Positions 46,601 to 58,028 of a stretch of 64,000 nucleotides of DNA are shown here, in pieces. The notes below the pieces were generated by a model. It was not told where the DNA came from. It ran no database searches and worked only from the letters and a program-made list of their open reading frames with translations. A program made the translations under genes and the position numbers. The stretch is from Pseudovirgaria hyperparasitica (taxonomy: Eukaryota; Ascomycota; Dothideomycetes; Acrospermales; Acrospermaceae): positions 1-64,000 of the forward strand of contig NW_022985577.1 in the NCBI RefSeq assembly GCF_010093815.1, read 5' to 3'. Position 1 is the stretch's first letter. The number at the start of each line of letters is the position of its first letter.

Positions 46601-47488
46601 TCCCTACCTGATGATTTTTCTGCTTTCTGTCGAGTCTTTGGCGATACAATTACTTCAGCATCACTCGAGATCTTGACGAATGGGGTACTGGTCGAAGGTA
46701 TAGGCATTAATGATGAAACTAAAATGTTCGCGGTCGTCGTTGGGGAGAGATGTAGGGTAAGTGGATGGCGATTGTGCGATGGTCCCGAACCTGCAACAAA
46801 AGTTGGATTCGGTAAAGCGCGGATTTGATTAAGAAAGTTCAACTCGAGGAATTGCGCATGGAGTTCGATCACTTCGACTTGCTGTCAGCGAGAGATCTGC
46901 CTTTGATATACAATGGGCACTTACTCTCCCAATCTGCTGGTGTCAGAGGCTCAATGTTTACAGTGTGTGCTTGAGGTGCGTCGAAATGTAGCGCAATAGA
47001 GATCTATGCCAAACGTTGAGCAAGTACAAATACGAGGGCTAGAAACTCTTTGTTACCTTCTTGCCATCGTTCAACCCAACAAGTCGTGCGAAGGTGGTGT
47101 CAATCTCGACGACGGATACTTCCGGTTCTCTGATTGCCCCCCCGCGACCCCCAGTTAGTCCTTCACTGCCAACTACAGGCGCAAGTTTGCGCTTGCTCTG
47201 ATATCCTGTCCATCCCACATAAATTGTCTTCTGTACATTAGGAGGTTTGGTGCTCGTCCGATCGGCCGTAGGGGCTGGCAGTTTGAATGACAGCTCGACT
47301 ATAACATTTTGTACGACCTTGAGACCATTTTAGCAGTGGTACCACGCAGAATCTATGGGGCAAATACTCACGGCGTTGCTGTTTGTCAATGCCGAGACAA
47401 TGGAGCTTGGGAGATTGACGAAACAATTCTTTAGTGACGGTTGGAAAGAGATTTCCGCCTGGGTGGTATGTTTTCCAGCAGAGGCCAT
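43618..47488 (-). CDS. pex1: Peroxisomal AAA ATPase Pex1
   Basis: Four exons, complement(join(43618..46877,46925..47003,47057..47317,47372..47488)), 1238 residues. The N-terminus (QPSLKNCFVNLPSSIVSAL) and the NIEPLTPADWEIEVIELHA segment fit the Pex1 N-domain. D1 has a degenerate Walker A GGLGAGKSS; D2 is canonical: GYPGCGKTLLASAVAGECGL, CVLFFDEFDSIAPKRG, RPDLIDPALLRPGRLDK with the arginine finger. With Pex6 it pulls the import receptor Pex5 out of the peroxisomal membrane. The three 5' introns (54, 53, 47 nt) keep frame; the 47-nt intron uses a CAAG acceptor. Insertions of low-complexity sequence lie before D1 and near the C-terminus. Divergent from MCM7 across 335 bp. Confidence 0.94.
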
Positions 47489-47823
47489 AGAAGCGGGGGT
47501 GAAGGTGTACAAAATGTACGACGCTTCCGTATATCATGTCGCAGGCTACCGGAGTGCGCCTGAGCTCTCGAATGACCGAGGCCTGGACTAAACCTTGCGG
47601 CTTGCGCTAGATCAAGTCTGGACCCATTAGGCTAGATCAGGTCTTGGGTTGGTCCTTGGCGCGAACCTGACGCGACGCGGGTTCCTTACAGGCAGGTAGC
47701 GCGTCTTGACACCTCTGATTGTCTGGCTTCCATGTCTGCTCACATATCTTGAAGCTGCTTCAAAGCCCCAGCTTGTCTTCAAAATACTCTCAAACGACAC
47801 CCAAGCGAAGCATTCGAAGCGCA
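47489..47823. promoter_or_regulatory. Divergent PEX1/MCM7 promoter
   Basis: 335 bp between two start codons. It contains ACGCGACGCGG at 47670-47680, close to the MBF/MCB consensus ACGCGT that drives G1/S transcription of MCM genes in yeasts. The match is imperfect, so regulation is inferred. Confidence 0.45.
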
Positions 47824-50441
47824 ATGGCGCTCTTACGGCTACGTGCTCCTGTTAACTATGAAGATCAACTCTGTACAACCTGCGATGCACTTTGCGAAAC
47901 AGGGCTAATCTAGCACAGCTGCCTTTGAAGATTTCCTGACGTCGTTCAAATCCTCAGCCACAGAGACTGAGGACGCTCTGGAAGGCCTCCAGATTGTGGA
48001 GGATGAGTCTCCCAATGGCACTACCTTTCGCAGACGGCAACATCCGGAGAGCAGGCGTGCGCAGAAGCACAAATACGTAGGCATGCTGCAAGACGTTGTA
48101 GACCGAGATAGTACACAGATTTTGATTGATCTAGACGATCTGGACAGTGTAGGATTAATTTCTGCCGATGCCGGGAAATAACTGGCTTACAAGACTGCGG
48201 ACAGTATGAGAAGGCCCTCGGCGACGTAGGACATGGACTGAAACTTGTCCAGTCTGTACAAAACAATACTCATCATTATATTGAGGTCTTTTCAAGAGCT
48301 TGCGATAAGATTATGCCGGCCCCTTCTAGGGAATCTAAGTAAGACGTCAATGGGTCCCTGACAGAACCAACTAATAATTGCGCTCAGCTTTAAGGATGAC
48401 GTACTCGACATAATTATGACTCAACGGTCTAAACATAATGAGAGATTACAAGAAGCTGTGGAGGCAGATCATACACTCGCTAATCCGGAGACTATCTTCC
48501 CTCCCGAACTCACTCGCCGCTACACCTTGAATTTCAAGCCCTTAACACCGGTCGGGTCAAGTACTGAGCGCACCAGCAAAGCTCTTGCTGTCCGAAACGT
48601 CATAGGGGAGCATCTTGGTCACCTGATCACGGTTCGCGGGATCGCTACAAGAGTTTCCGACGTCAAACCTTCAGTGCAAGTGAGCGCATACGCCTGCAAC
48701 CGGTGTGGATGTGAGATCTACCAGCCAGTGACAACAAAAGCCTTCACACCGATGAGGGAGTGCCCTTCACAGGACTGCAAAGACTACAACTTAAAGGGCC
48801 AACTATGCTTATCAACACGAGCCTCGAAGTTTGTCCCCTTTCAGGAGGTCAAAATCCAGGAGATGGCCGATCAGGTCCCGGTAGGTCATATCCCCAGACA
48901 ACTCACAATCCATTGTCACGGTTCCTTGGTTCGCCAAATCAACCCAGGCGACGTAGTTGATGTCGCAGGAATTTTCCTCCCTACACCGTACACAGGCTTT
49001 AAAGCTATTCGAGCTGGGCTTCTTACAGACACATATCTCGAAGCCCAGTTTGTGATCCAACACAAGAAAGCTTACGATGACATTGTTCTCGCCCAACCCA
49101 CACTGAAGAGGATGGATGAATTAGAGCGCAGCGGGCAGCTATACGAGGTCCTCTCGCGATCAATCGCTCCCGAAATCTTTGGACACCGAGACGTTAAGAA
49201 AGCCTTGCTGCTACAACTAATTGGCGGGGTAAAGAAAGAGATGGGTGATGGTATGGCTATTCGAGGTGACATCAACGTCTGTTTGATGGGTGATCCTGGT
49301 GTAGCCAAATCCCAGCTTCTGAAGTATATCACCAAGGTGGCGCCTCGTGGTGTCTATACGACGGGTCGGGGAAGCAGTGGAGTCGGTCTTACTGCTGCCG
49401 TTATGCGTGACCCGGTGACCGACGAGATGGTTCTGGAAGGCGGTGCACTGGTCCTTGCAGATAATGGTATGTGCTGTATAGATGAGTTCGACAAGATGGA
49501 CGACAGTGATCGGACCGCAATTCATGAAGTCATGGAGCAGCAGACAATCTCCATAAGCAAGGCCGGAATCACTACCACCCTAAACGCGAGGACATCAATT
49601 CTTGCGGCAGCAAATCCTCTTTACGGCAGGTACAACCCTCGTATCTCTCCAGTGGAGAATATCAACCTTCCAGCAGCTCTCCTCTCCCGTTTCGACATCC
49701 TGTTTCTAATCCTTGATACCCCATCCCGCGAATCTGACGAGGAGCTCGCTCGTCACGTGACCCATGTCCACATTCATAACAAGCACCCGGAGGCTGCTGC
49801 TGGTGTAGTATTCTCACCACAAGAAGTCCGGCAATGGGTCGCCCGTGCACGTTCGTTCCGGCCAACGGTGCCAAAGGCTGTATCAGATTATCTGGTAGGC
49901 GCTTACGTTCGCATGCGGCAACAGCACAAACGTGACGAGACTAACAAAAAAGCGTTTACGCACACTTCGCCGCGTACGCTACTTGGCGTTCTTCGTCTCT
50001 CGCAAGCTTTGGCCCGATTACGTTTCGCAGATGCTGTCATCATTGACGATGTGGATGAGGCGCTCCGTCTCGTCGAGGTTAGCAAGGCCAGTCTGTACGC
50101 GGATGAAAGGGGTCATGGAGATCAAACGCCCAGCTCTAAGATTTATCATCTTATCAGAAACATGGCTGCAAGTGGAGCTGCAGCAGTGGGCGAATCGAGT
50201 GGTGAATTGGACCTTCGCAGAGTCCGGGAGAGGGTTCTGGCCAAAGGCTACACCGACGTGCAATTCGACGAAGCCATCGATGAGTATGCTTTACTTGACG
50301 TTAGTCTGCACTCACTACGTTTGGAACATTAGAGCTAATCGGTATGATCAGGTGTGGCAAACTGCTGGTAATGGCACCCGACTAATGTTCATCAATGCCG
50401 GTAATGAGGACTTCGACATGGACGACGATATACATTCATGA
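47824..50441 (+). CDS. mcm7: DNA replication licensing factor Mcm7
   Basis: Five exons, join(47824..47872,47919..48148,48205..48338,48388..50299,50352..50441), 804 residues. N-terminus [16 protein letters not shown]; zinc-binding [10 protein letters not shown]...CPSQDC; Walker [12 protein letters not shown] (about residue 440), Walker [10 protein letters not shown], arginine finger SRFD. The last intron joins ALLD to [16 protein letters not shown], the family C-terminus. Subunit of the Mcm2-7 replicative helicase in the nucleus. The first exon is only 49 nt, and the 3' splice restores the conserved tail, supporting both end exons. Confidence 0.96.
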
Positions 50442-51392
50442 ACCGTACGCGACTGCCGCGTTCTCCTATTTTGGAGTGTTTGAGTGTCATCTAGGATCAG
50501 AAAGTCATGAAAATCCCTTTTTAGTTCTATCTGATTTGTTGACCTTAGAACTTCTATATAGTCGGACTTTGATCCCACAAAGCTATACTAACGTCAATTG
50601 TGATCTTATTTCAGAAAGGCTAGAGGTGTTGATCCCCAATGGGAAATGTACTCTTAACAGTGCGATCAATTAGCATGTTGAAATGAAGCTCCGCTATCTT
50701 AGCTAGCATTCGAGCCTTGAAGCGAGACTTTACACAAACAGTCTTGTCAGTCATAGGCGAAAGTCCACACAAATTTATTAAGCACGCTGGTTCGCACTGC
50801 AGTTTCACGGACACAGTGACGGCAGAGAGTGTCAAGATTATTGAACTACTACGTTGTATATATATATAGATGACCGTTGACGTTAGTACACCTGGTCGGG
50901 TCTTGTGTTTATCGTAAGATCACAGGCTTTCTTTTGCCTATGACCCAGTCATCAACCCTTGCTGTAATGCTCAGTCTTAGGGGTGGGACATACGTGCTGG
51001 TCATCATTCATTGAACCTCAAAGACATATATACGATGCTGATTTCAGAACAGGGCATATGGAAAGAATCAGTATTGGCGAATTAGGTGGCCCTTCTAGGG
51101 ATATAGGGTCTTTGTACACCTAGTAACTTCCGGTATTGACGAATTATGGTTTATAAGGGGTCCCCTCTGTCTCTAAACTGTACTGCTGAGACTCCTCTAC
51201 TTACTCGATTTATATACGCGTGAAACCGTCTACGTAGATCAACTTTGCAAGGTATTACTCCATTATCGAGTGCTTTTGTCGGCCATACTGGGCGTACACG
51301 TGAATACAAGACTCCTTCAAACTATCAACGAATCCTATTACCCCTCAGCTACACGTTTCCAAGGCTACCAATGTACTCTTGCCAGTCCATAC
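50442..51392. other. Convergent intergenic region; no gene seen
   Basis: About 950 bp between MCM7 and the first DUF2235 gene. No supported ORF. Confidence 0.6.
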
Positions 51393-53171
51393 CTACGCGA
51401 TGACGTTCCACTTCGCATTACTATTATGTCTGCACCTTAGTTTGTACTGGTCCTTCTCCACCCTGTCCTGGACTGTCCAATGTAAATTAGGGGACATTTC
51501 TCTGACAGCTCTGTACCTTCCTAAATTCATGCGGACTTTCTTTTCCCAGCCGTCCTGATCTTTTAGTTGCACCCGCACCTTCACTGGCCATAGCTCCAAA
51601 ATCCACCATCCCTTCGCCTGCACAAGCTGGTCGTTAATACCCGCCATAGAGTCAAGATAGTCTTCCATTTGCTCCGGGAGTAGATCGAGACTACCTATGT
51701 TCGCACGGTCGTGCTGAGTTGAGTCGTCTAGACCTAATGCAGTCGAACGACGTGTTATGGGTGGTATTGCACCTTGTTCGTATTTTTCCAAAAGAGTTGA
51801 GGATGGGCCAGTCCTAGGTCGTTCTGTGGGTTTGTAATCTGGCCAGAGAGTACTAAGATCCAATCCTTGTTCCGCCAGGGCAGATGTGCTGAACAAAATG
51901 CCAGTGTCGCATTCAAAACATTGCCGGATCATCCAGCGAAGGGGAATACGAGATAGCATGTGGCGTGTCTCGTTGGGTACTGCGCCGCCCCCAACGTCAG
52001 CGTGAGCTCCCATGAAGTAGCACTCTTTAGCATCTGTTATAGCACGCTGATGAGCTTTGCGCGTCCCGTCCAACTTTTCGAATTCTGCCTCCATGTCGTA
52101 GTGATCAATCTCAGCGGTATTGCTTCTCTTTGCTAAGCCGTCTGAAACCACGCCCTCGGTGGCTTTATTCTTCCTGATACTGCTAAATATGCCATACTTC
52201 CTCACCTCGCGCTCCAGCTTTCCTCGTGGTGTGTTGTCGATGGTGTCTTTTCTTTGCACTGCTGGATTCTGCTGTTGCCATTGGCACAGTTTGAACTTCG
52301 CACGATGCTCATCAAGGGCCATTGCATGCCGAAAAAAATGGATCGAGTTTGTAGGAGACTTGCTGAAAGGGAGCTTGCGAGGAATGAAACCGACACTTGC
52401 GACACAATCCCAAACACCTACGAAGTGGACGTTGACATTCGTGCAGAATGTCTTCTTGAACTGCGCACTCATTTTCCATCCTTCGACCGTGTCATCCTTG
52501 AAGAATGAATACGCAACTGTAACATGTCGGTGAGGAATGAATGAAGTCCATCGGTATACTGACAATTTACTTGAGCACCGTTACTGGCAGGTAGAAGGCC
52601 GACCTTGTGAAGCATGCCAGCTAGGCAGCGAACGGTATAAGCACCACGAGAGAAGCCGAATAGGCATATCTACTACTGTTAATTATATACTCGATCTTCT
52701 ATGTTGTCGAACATGCCTTATCACCATCACGATAATTCTGCATCAAGAACTACCATAGTCAGTTTGATCAATCTACCAATTGGAGCTCGTCTTAACCTTG
52801 TAAGCATCCTTGATGTGGATCCCGAGTCCACTTCCTACAGCCATGTCAATAGCGGCCGCCATTCCATTGCGAAGCCCTCCAGCATCGTAAGTGCCAATGC
52901 CCGACTGATAGTATGTCACTTGCTTCGAGGGGTCGTGCTTCCTAAGGCAGGAGACGAAGTGAACGACGTTGCTGTTGTCGTTGTCGAATTGATCGCCAGT
53001 CCCATCGAGACAAATTACGAGCGTCCTTGTATGCTCATGAGACGCAGCACCATCTTTGAGTGCTCGAACTGCTGTTGGAAAGGGCTCTGCGACGTACTTG
53101 TCCTCGTGAGAACTCTTATGGTATGTGGATTGAACAGAGGTTCTCGGGACGTAGTCGCTAGGAAAGCTCAT
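51393..53171 (-). CDS. DUF2235 (Tle1-like) alpha/beta-hydrolase, copy A
   Basis: Four exons, complement(join(51393..52516,52564..52669,52717..52749,52797..53171)), 545 residues. Domain order: strand LVICLDGTGDQFD; helix region DAYK|FLMQNYRDGDK; nucleophile elbow [12 protein letters not shown] (GxSxG Ser); FVGVWDCVASVG with a candidate catalytic Asp; GAHADVGGG with a candidate His. This family (PF09994-type) is related to bacterial Tle1 phospholipases but has no fixed role in fungi. No signal peptide. Intron 2 uses a GC donor (AAG|GCATGT). All introns are 47 nt. It sits directly downstream of a longer paralog on the same strand. Confidence 0.88.
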
Positions 53172-54030
53172 GGTTCACACGATCATGTAGAAGAAAAAAA
53201 TCGCAAGTGCGACGGTGTATCGAAAGAGATGCACACAGCTTGCGTCGGACAGATGTTAATGCATTCATCTATACTATTCATATCACTCAAGGCCCCACCT
53301 ATGGATTCGGCTCATCGTAATTTCGGGGGCGCAATATGCTGCTTAGGGATTGATTGAGACTCACACAGGGCAGGCCGCAGTTGTCGCCGGCCAATGGGTT
53401 ATCAGTGATTCAGTTGTCAACTTCTCGATCGGATTGTCTTTCCAGGTGCTTGTTGAGGACCGGGCCCTGAGGGGCATTTTTGGGGGTTTCGGATTTGTTG
53501 CTTTTTTTTCATATAAACTGCAAAGGGGGGGGGGGGGGGGCTGGGGATTTTACTTTACAAACTGTGCGGCTAGAGCCAAAGCACTTTACCGCGCGGGAAC
53601 GATATAGATTACGCACGCTAATCAGAGCCCGCTTGGTGGTATTCAGAGAAACATTTTAACGTAGGAAACATTCTCTTGTCTATACGATCTCGCTCAGTAC
53701 TCATTTGTACTACACAGTGTAAGTCATGGCTCATCTTGTGGCATCACCTACGCGCGAGTCGTCACCCCAGTGTGGCCAGATCGATAACAACTCAGGCTTC
53801 TGCCAGCAACTCCCCTCAGTGCACAAACAATGCACAGGCAAAAGGAGGCGCCACTGTCACTGAGATTATGAACCTGGGTATCACAGCCCACTTGTCTTAT
53901 GTTTCGCTGAAAAGGACCACTCGAGCAGTTGTGCTGGCGTGGCCCGTAAGAGGTCTAAGAACAACGCTTATGCCAATGCTAGCGTGAGTCAACAGACATA
54001 AATTAAAAAACCTATTCTGTGAGGAACCCA
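53172..54030. other. Intergenic between the DUF2235 paralogs, with a G16 tract
   Basis: No supported gene. A run of 16 G lies at 53525-53540, preceded by a T8 run, and followed by CTGGGG. Confidence 0.6.
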
Positions 54031-56273
54031 TCACTCCTTGAGATAGCATTCACCAATGGGATCCCCCTCATCGCGATGCACCTTCCATCTCCCTATGCCT
54101 AGGTGTTCCGGAGCTTTCCGTACACCTCTTCCGCCTCCACCAACAATGAGGTTTCCGGGTCGATAAGCAGGATCTGCACGCATTCTCTTGATAACACTAT
54201 TGTGAATGACTGCGTTGTGGGGAATGTCCCGTGTCTCACCTTTGGGCAAGGGCCAAGAAATGGCTCCCCAGGATCCATCAGCTCGAAGGTCCATTCTTCG
54301 AAAAGGCATGTACTCCATCATATTCCAGCTTATAACTCCTGTGGCGCCAGCTCCGTTGTTGAATTGTAACACGTCATGTATTTTACCCCTCGTAGCGGCG
54401 AAATCGAGTGCATCGTAGAAATGTGACTGTCGTAGAGTACCATCGATCGACTCATCTTTAGATCTTCCTGTTGAACTAGGCACCACATCGAAGTTCGGGC
54501 TATTCGTGCTGTACAGAAGAGACGGCTTGGCAGAGGTTTGCAGGTCCGACGAAGTTGGCGCGTGGATCGAGATTGCTGGAACATGCGCAAAATTTTTGTT
54601 ATGTTGCTTTCCACCGCTCGAGGCTGAGATACTATCACCACTCCTATCTGCGTCGTCATGACAACAATTCAGAGATCTTAGTTTGACCTCGTCGAAGGAC
54701 AGTCCGGCCTTTTGGGCTTCCCTGATCATCCAGACAAGGGGCACATGACTAAGTGCAGCAACTTCACCTTGGTGAAGTGGCCAGCCCCCTCCGATGCTGT
54801 AGTTAAATGGATCAGTATGGTCACACTAACGTACAGGTATCTTGAACATACTCAGCATGACATCCAGGAAACCAGACCTCCAGAATATCCTGATCCTGCT
54901 CCTCGTCGGAGGTCTCCTCGAGATGGAGATGGTGAGTGGCTTGAAAAGACGTCTGAGACACAGTACTTATACTGTGAGTATCCCCCTCTACGCTTGTCCT
55001 TAAACCTGGACTGAGAGATCGGACACCCGATGTCTCTGATGGATTTCTAAACCTCCGTGGAGGCTGCAACTCACTGGCACCGGCCATGTCTTTATGCCAT
55101 GGCGTAGGACCAAGGGCCAGTCGACCACGTGTGTTGATATTTGGGGTTTGGGGACTTCCTTTCGGATCACTGAATTTTTCGCACGTCTTTCTGAAATGTC
55201 TATTGTAGTGCTCGCGTTTGTCGAGTCTCGCTTCTGAAATCAAGTCCTGGCGGAATTTTGCGCGCCTCTCATCAATACTACATGCGTGTCTGATAACCTT
55301 GGCGGTTGACCGAGCCGTATATGGAAATTTGCTGCGTTGCATCCAAGCCTGTATATGCCATTAGGTAGACGAACGTTGAATTTATCTTGAAATTATACAT
55401 ACGTTTTCGAATTTCGGAACGCTATTAACTGTGTCAAAGAGACCTACGAGGCAGGCGTTAGCATGTGTGAGAACCATCAGTATAGCCTTAGGATACCTAG
55501 AAACTTGAGCCTGTGTACGGGTCTGGAGAACGTCTCCCTGAATGCGCACATGAACTCTAGTAGAGCCTTCTTCTGTACCTTGTCCTCCTGTGTCTCATTT
55601 GTGCGGCATTGCCATTTCTGGAAAGTTTTCCAGGCGAAGTAGGCCATCTCCTCATTACCGGCACTCAACAAACCAACATGATCCAGCATTTCGGCCAAGA
55701 AACGCGCCGTATAAGCTCCACGACTGAAGCCGAAGAAGTATATGTCATCACCCGGAGAGTAGTACCGCATGAGGAACTGCAATCGGTCAGACGAAAGGCC
55801 CCCCTTTCATGGTTCTTAGTACCTTGTAGCCCGCCATGACATGCTGATCAAAAGAAGTGCCAATGGCTGAGTCCTTAGCCTTATTGTACCAGGATTTGAA
55901 TCGAGACCATCGCGAAGTGTGAGATAGCGAGTTTGTTGTAACATATGTGCCTATGCCTGCACGTGATCAGTGAGTCGAGGCCAGTATAGAACGATTCAGT
56001 CGGGCATTGTTGCTGACCTGGCTGATAGTAATGAAATTGATCCTCTGAATTGCGGGCAAGGCAGCGATAAATCTTCAGAATATTTGAATCTGCGTCAGTG
56101 CCAGAGAACTTGTTCCCAGTCCCATCGAAACAAAGGACGAATTTTTTTCGAGAACGCTGCCATCTTCTCGTGTTATAGACAGGCTGGGCATGATCAACTA
56201 CCTCTGGATCCGAACTTCCTCGTCTGTAATGCGAATTATTCATGTCTCCAGGCGGTGTCCTTGAGGCCATCAT
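54031..56273 (-). CDS. DUF2235 (Tle1-like) alpha/beta-hydrolase, copy B
   Basis: Six exons, complement(join(54031..54796,54852..55348,55403..55443,55497..55776,55823..55956,56018..56273)), 657 residues. Same fold markers as copy [35 protein letters not shown] (nucleophile Ser), [12 protein letters not shown] (Asp) and GCHADIGGGWPL (His). A disordered Ser/Thr-rich insert precedes WFPGCHAD, and the region after it is longer than in copy A, including a second polar insert. All splice phases close. Substrate unknown; phospholipase or esterase activity is a family-based guess. Intron positions only partly match copy A (the one before FLM is shared), so the duplication is old. Confidence 0.87.
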
Positions 56274-58028
56274 GAGTCGCTGGTGGCGGAGGCTGTATGA
56301 TTATACGGAAGTGAACCGAGCTACTGGGTGAACTTGAAGGGCACGTTGGGCAATGCCACCTCCTCACAAGGTCTTGCTGAAGTTAAACATCAGAGCCTAA
56401 TCATCAAAAGACCTTCAGAATTACGACCGTCAAGGTAACTTCAAGGTAGTTTACGGATGTCATGGCAGTGCAAGCTGGCTACAAGGCAGGAGCACAAGGC
56501 AGGAGCACAATGAACGCAACTCTCTTGAATGGACTGACGGTATTGTGGAGATACAGGACGTATCTATCGCTGCAGTGCCCGACTTCTTCGGCCAAAAAAT
56601 ACAGGCTATCATACAGGCCCAAGGCGCCTCCACGTCAAGCGCAGGATGTGTTGATTGGCTTGTGCACTGTGACACTTTTCTATACCCGACTTTGGGAGAA
56701 AAGCCACAGAAAAATGCCCACGTAGCCGCAGGCAGTGGTGATGTCGATTGGGGAGGGGATGATGGAGTACATCTGCATCAGGGCGAGCTTTGGACATTTC
56801 AGCCCGCCACAGAGCTTCAGATCAGCACAAGGAGATGAATTTTAGGAAGCCCGAGCGCGGATAGATGGCGCTAATGCAGCAACCCAAACACTTGTTGACT
56901 CACCCTCCCTGTGCGTGTGTGCATGATGCATCCTCACCGACTAGCGAGAAAGTTAGCAGCCAATTAGCTTCCGTATTATGCTTCCCGGTGATGCGGGTCC
57001 CAGTATCTGCTCGGGAAACGGACGGGACGGGCTCGCCCATCCCTCCTACACCCTCTCGTCTGATTTGCTAGTAATACACACGTACATACACACGTCGCAC
57101 GAACAGAGATACTGTGGCTCTTCAGGCTTTGAGTTCGGTTAGTGGTTATGACAGAATAAGCAGGCGCTGGGCAGTATCTATGAATGCAGTACGGACCATA
57201 AGCTCGGACAATTCAGAAATCCTTCAGCTTCGGATGTAGCCTACTACTACATACTACATTGGAGAGACCAGGTCATGTTCGTATCGAACGATCTGCTAGT
57301 CTTATGGCCCCGGCTACTCTGCTTCCCACTATTTCACGCCTCACGTACATTCGGTCTATTCTCAGGGTATGATGTTGTCAAACCCGCGTACCGTTTGTAC
57401 AAGGTGCGCGACGCTTGATAGTGCCAATCTTCAAGTAGGTTCAATTCATTCTAGCCAATGTGTACCCTGCTGACTACTAGGAACCAGATGATTCGGCGAT
57501 GCTTCTGTACATTGAGTCTTTGACTGCAGGACGATACAGGTCCTATAGCACAGGTGCTTTCTGTACAAGGATATTCCACTGCACATGACTAGATTCACAC
57601 AATGAATACGAGGCAAACGGCAAGCTTTCTGCAGGGCTTCGTGGGATCTCAACATCAATATCCATATTCAATAAATTCATAGCACCAGGACGCGAAGTGA
57701 TCACCTATAGTCTCCACCCAGGCTTGATTAACATTAGTCATGATGAACGCCCCCCGGGCCCCCCCCCCTCCTCTCCCTACATCCCTCTCTTTCCATGGCT
57801 AGATATCTGCGTCTTGCCAAGTCGGAGTCTTTAAGCTAAGTAGCTAGCTAATTATGAGAGCAAGGTCCCAAAGCTTGCCAAAGCTATAGCTCTTGCGAGG
57901 TTCTCGAGAAACATTCCACGAAAGAAAGCTCCGTGTGCCCCTCCTCCTAATCAATTCTTCACCTCATTCATCTTATCGCTACTAGTAGACTTCTATCGTA
58001 TCTTGAAGGACATACCTGCTCAAACAAC
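56274..58028. other. Intergenic between divergent DUF2235-B and oxygenase genes
   Basis: About 1.75 kb. Short ORFs near 56460-56840 are unsupported. A C6-G3-C10 tract is at 57750-57768. The distal part is the oxygenase promoter. Confidence 0.5.

Noticed and set aside
51393-56273. Bacterial type VI effector genes acquired by transfer
   Set aside because: Both genes have three to five fungal introns and the family is widespread in fungi; similarity to Tle1 reflects fold, not recent transfer.
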